This document shows positions 63,843 to 64,000 of a DNA stretch of 64,000 bases, piece after piece. The position numbers and the translations under genes are program-made. Under the pieces are notes generated by a model that had not been told where the DNA came from, ran no database searches, and saw only the letters and a program-made list of their open reading frames with translations. This DNA comes from an uncultured Clostridia bacterium (GTDB lineage: Bacteria; Bacillota; Clostridia; TANB77; CAG-508). The stretch lies in contig CAQZSK010000002.1 in the NCBI GenBank assembly GCA_948934525.1, positions 1 through 64,000 on the forward strand, given 5' to 3'. How positions within the stretch are numbered: position 1 is the first letter of the stretch; the number at the start of each line of letters is the position of its first letter.

Positions 63843-64000
<158 letters not shown>

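Overview
The window is low-GC Gram-positive chromosome, most likely from a spore-forming anaerobic clostridium-like Firmicute. The evidence is a complete spoIIIA operon, a spoVB-like flippase, a sigH-like sigma factor, PolC-type replicase, RqcH, pyruvate phosphate dikinase, a cohesin/dockerin pair and purine-rich GGAGG ribosome sites. Nearly every gene is on the + strand, which suggests one replication arm. I cannot name the species.

Layout. 1-98 is the tail of a hexapeptide acyltransferase. 173-2095 is a GntR/ABC exporter unit with a palindromic operator. 2174-16392 is an accessory region of small genes: acetyltransferases, C39 peptidase, thioesterase, RhuM, DUF4160/DUF2442 pair, WYL regulator with GyrI-like and YoaP genes, ZIP transporter, and several gene fragments. 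16980-22716 is a large dockerin protein followed by a membrane-anchored cohesin protein. 24068-30528 holds yebC and spoIIIAA-AH. 30525-31653 is a 5'-truncated pilin/FN3-like gene. 31817-40195 holds pgsA, ligA, a possible structured RNA, rqcH (- strand), sigH, tRNA-Thr, an L,D-transpeptidase and ychF. 40351-42634 has an LPQTG protein, a sortase and a DUF6273 pilin-like protein. 42839-51660 is pyrH-frr-uppS-cdsA-rseP-polC. 52108-52540 is a gene-free DnaA-box cluster. 52541-64000 holds glyS, the spoVB-like gene, ppdK, pfkA, argS, glmM, a small membrane gene and the start of metG.

The main finding is a recoding signal. Three genes (polC, a ZIP transporter, an FN3/Cys-rich protein) are each interrupted by one extra C. 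In all three cases the interruption forms an in-frame CGG codon, and reading resumes correctly in the +1 frame at the GGN glycine codon inside it. Reading through the window by eye, I found no CGG used as an ordinary sense codon in any recognisable gene, while AGA, AGG, CGT, CGC and CGA all serve as arginine. The only other in-frame CGG is in a short, doubtful ORF at 34788-35042. This suggests that CGG is unassigned here (for example because tRNA-Arg(CCG) was lost) and acts as a +1 frameshift or quadruplet codon, even inside the essential replicase gene.

Other points: a family of GGGGAC/GTCCCC inverted-repeat elements inside operons, operators for the GntR and WYL regulators, and several local duplicated gene fragments. 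Names, domains and starts come from reading the translations; no database search was run.
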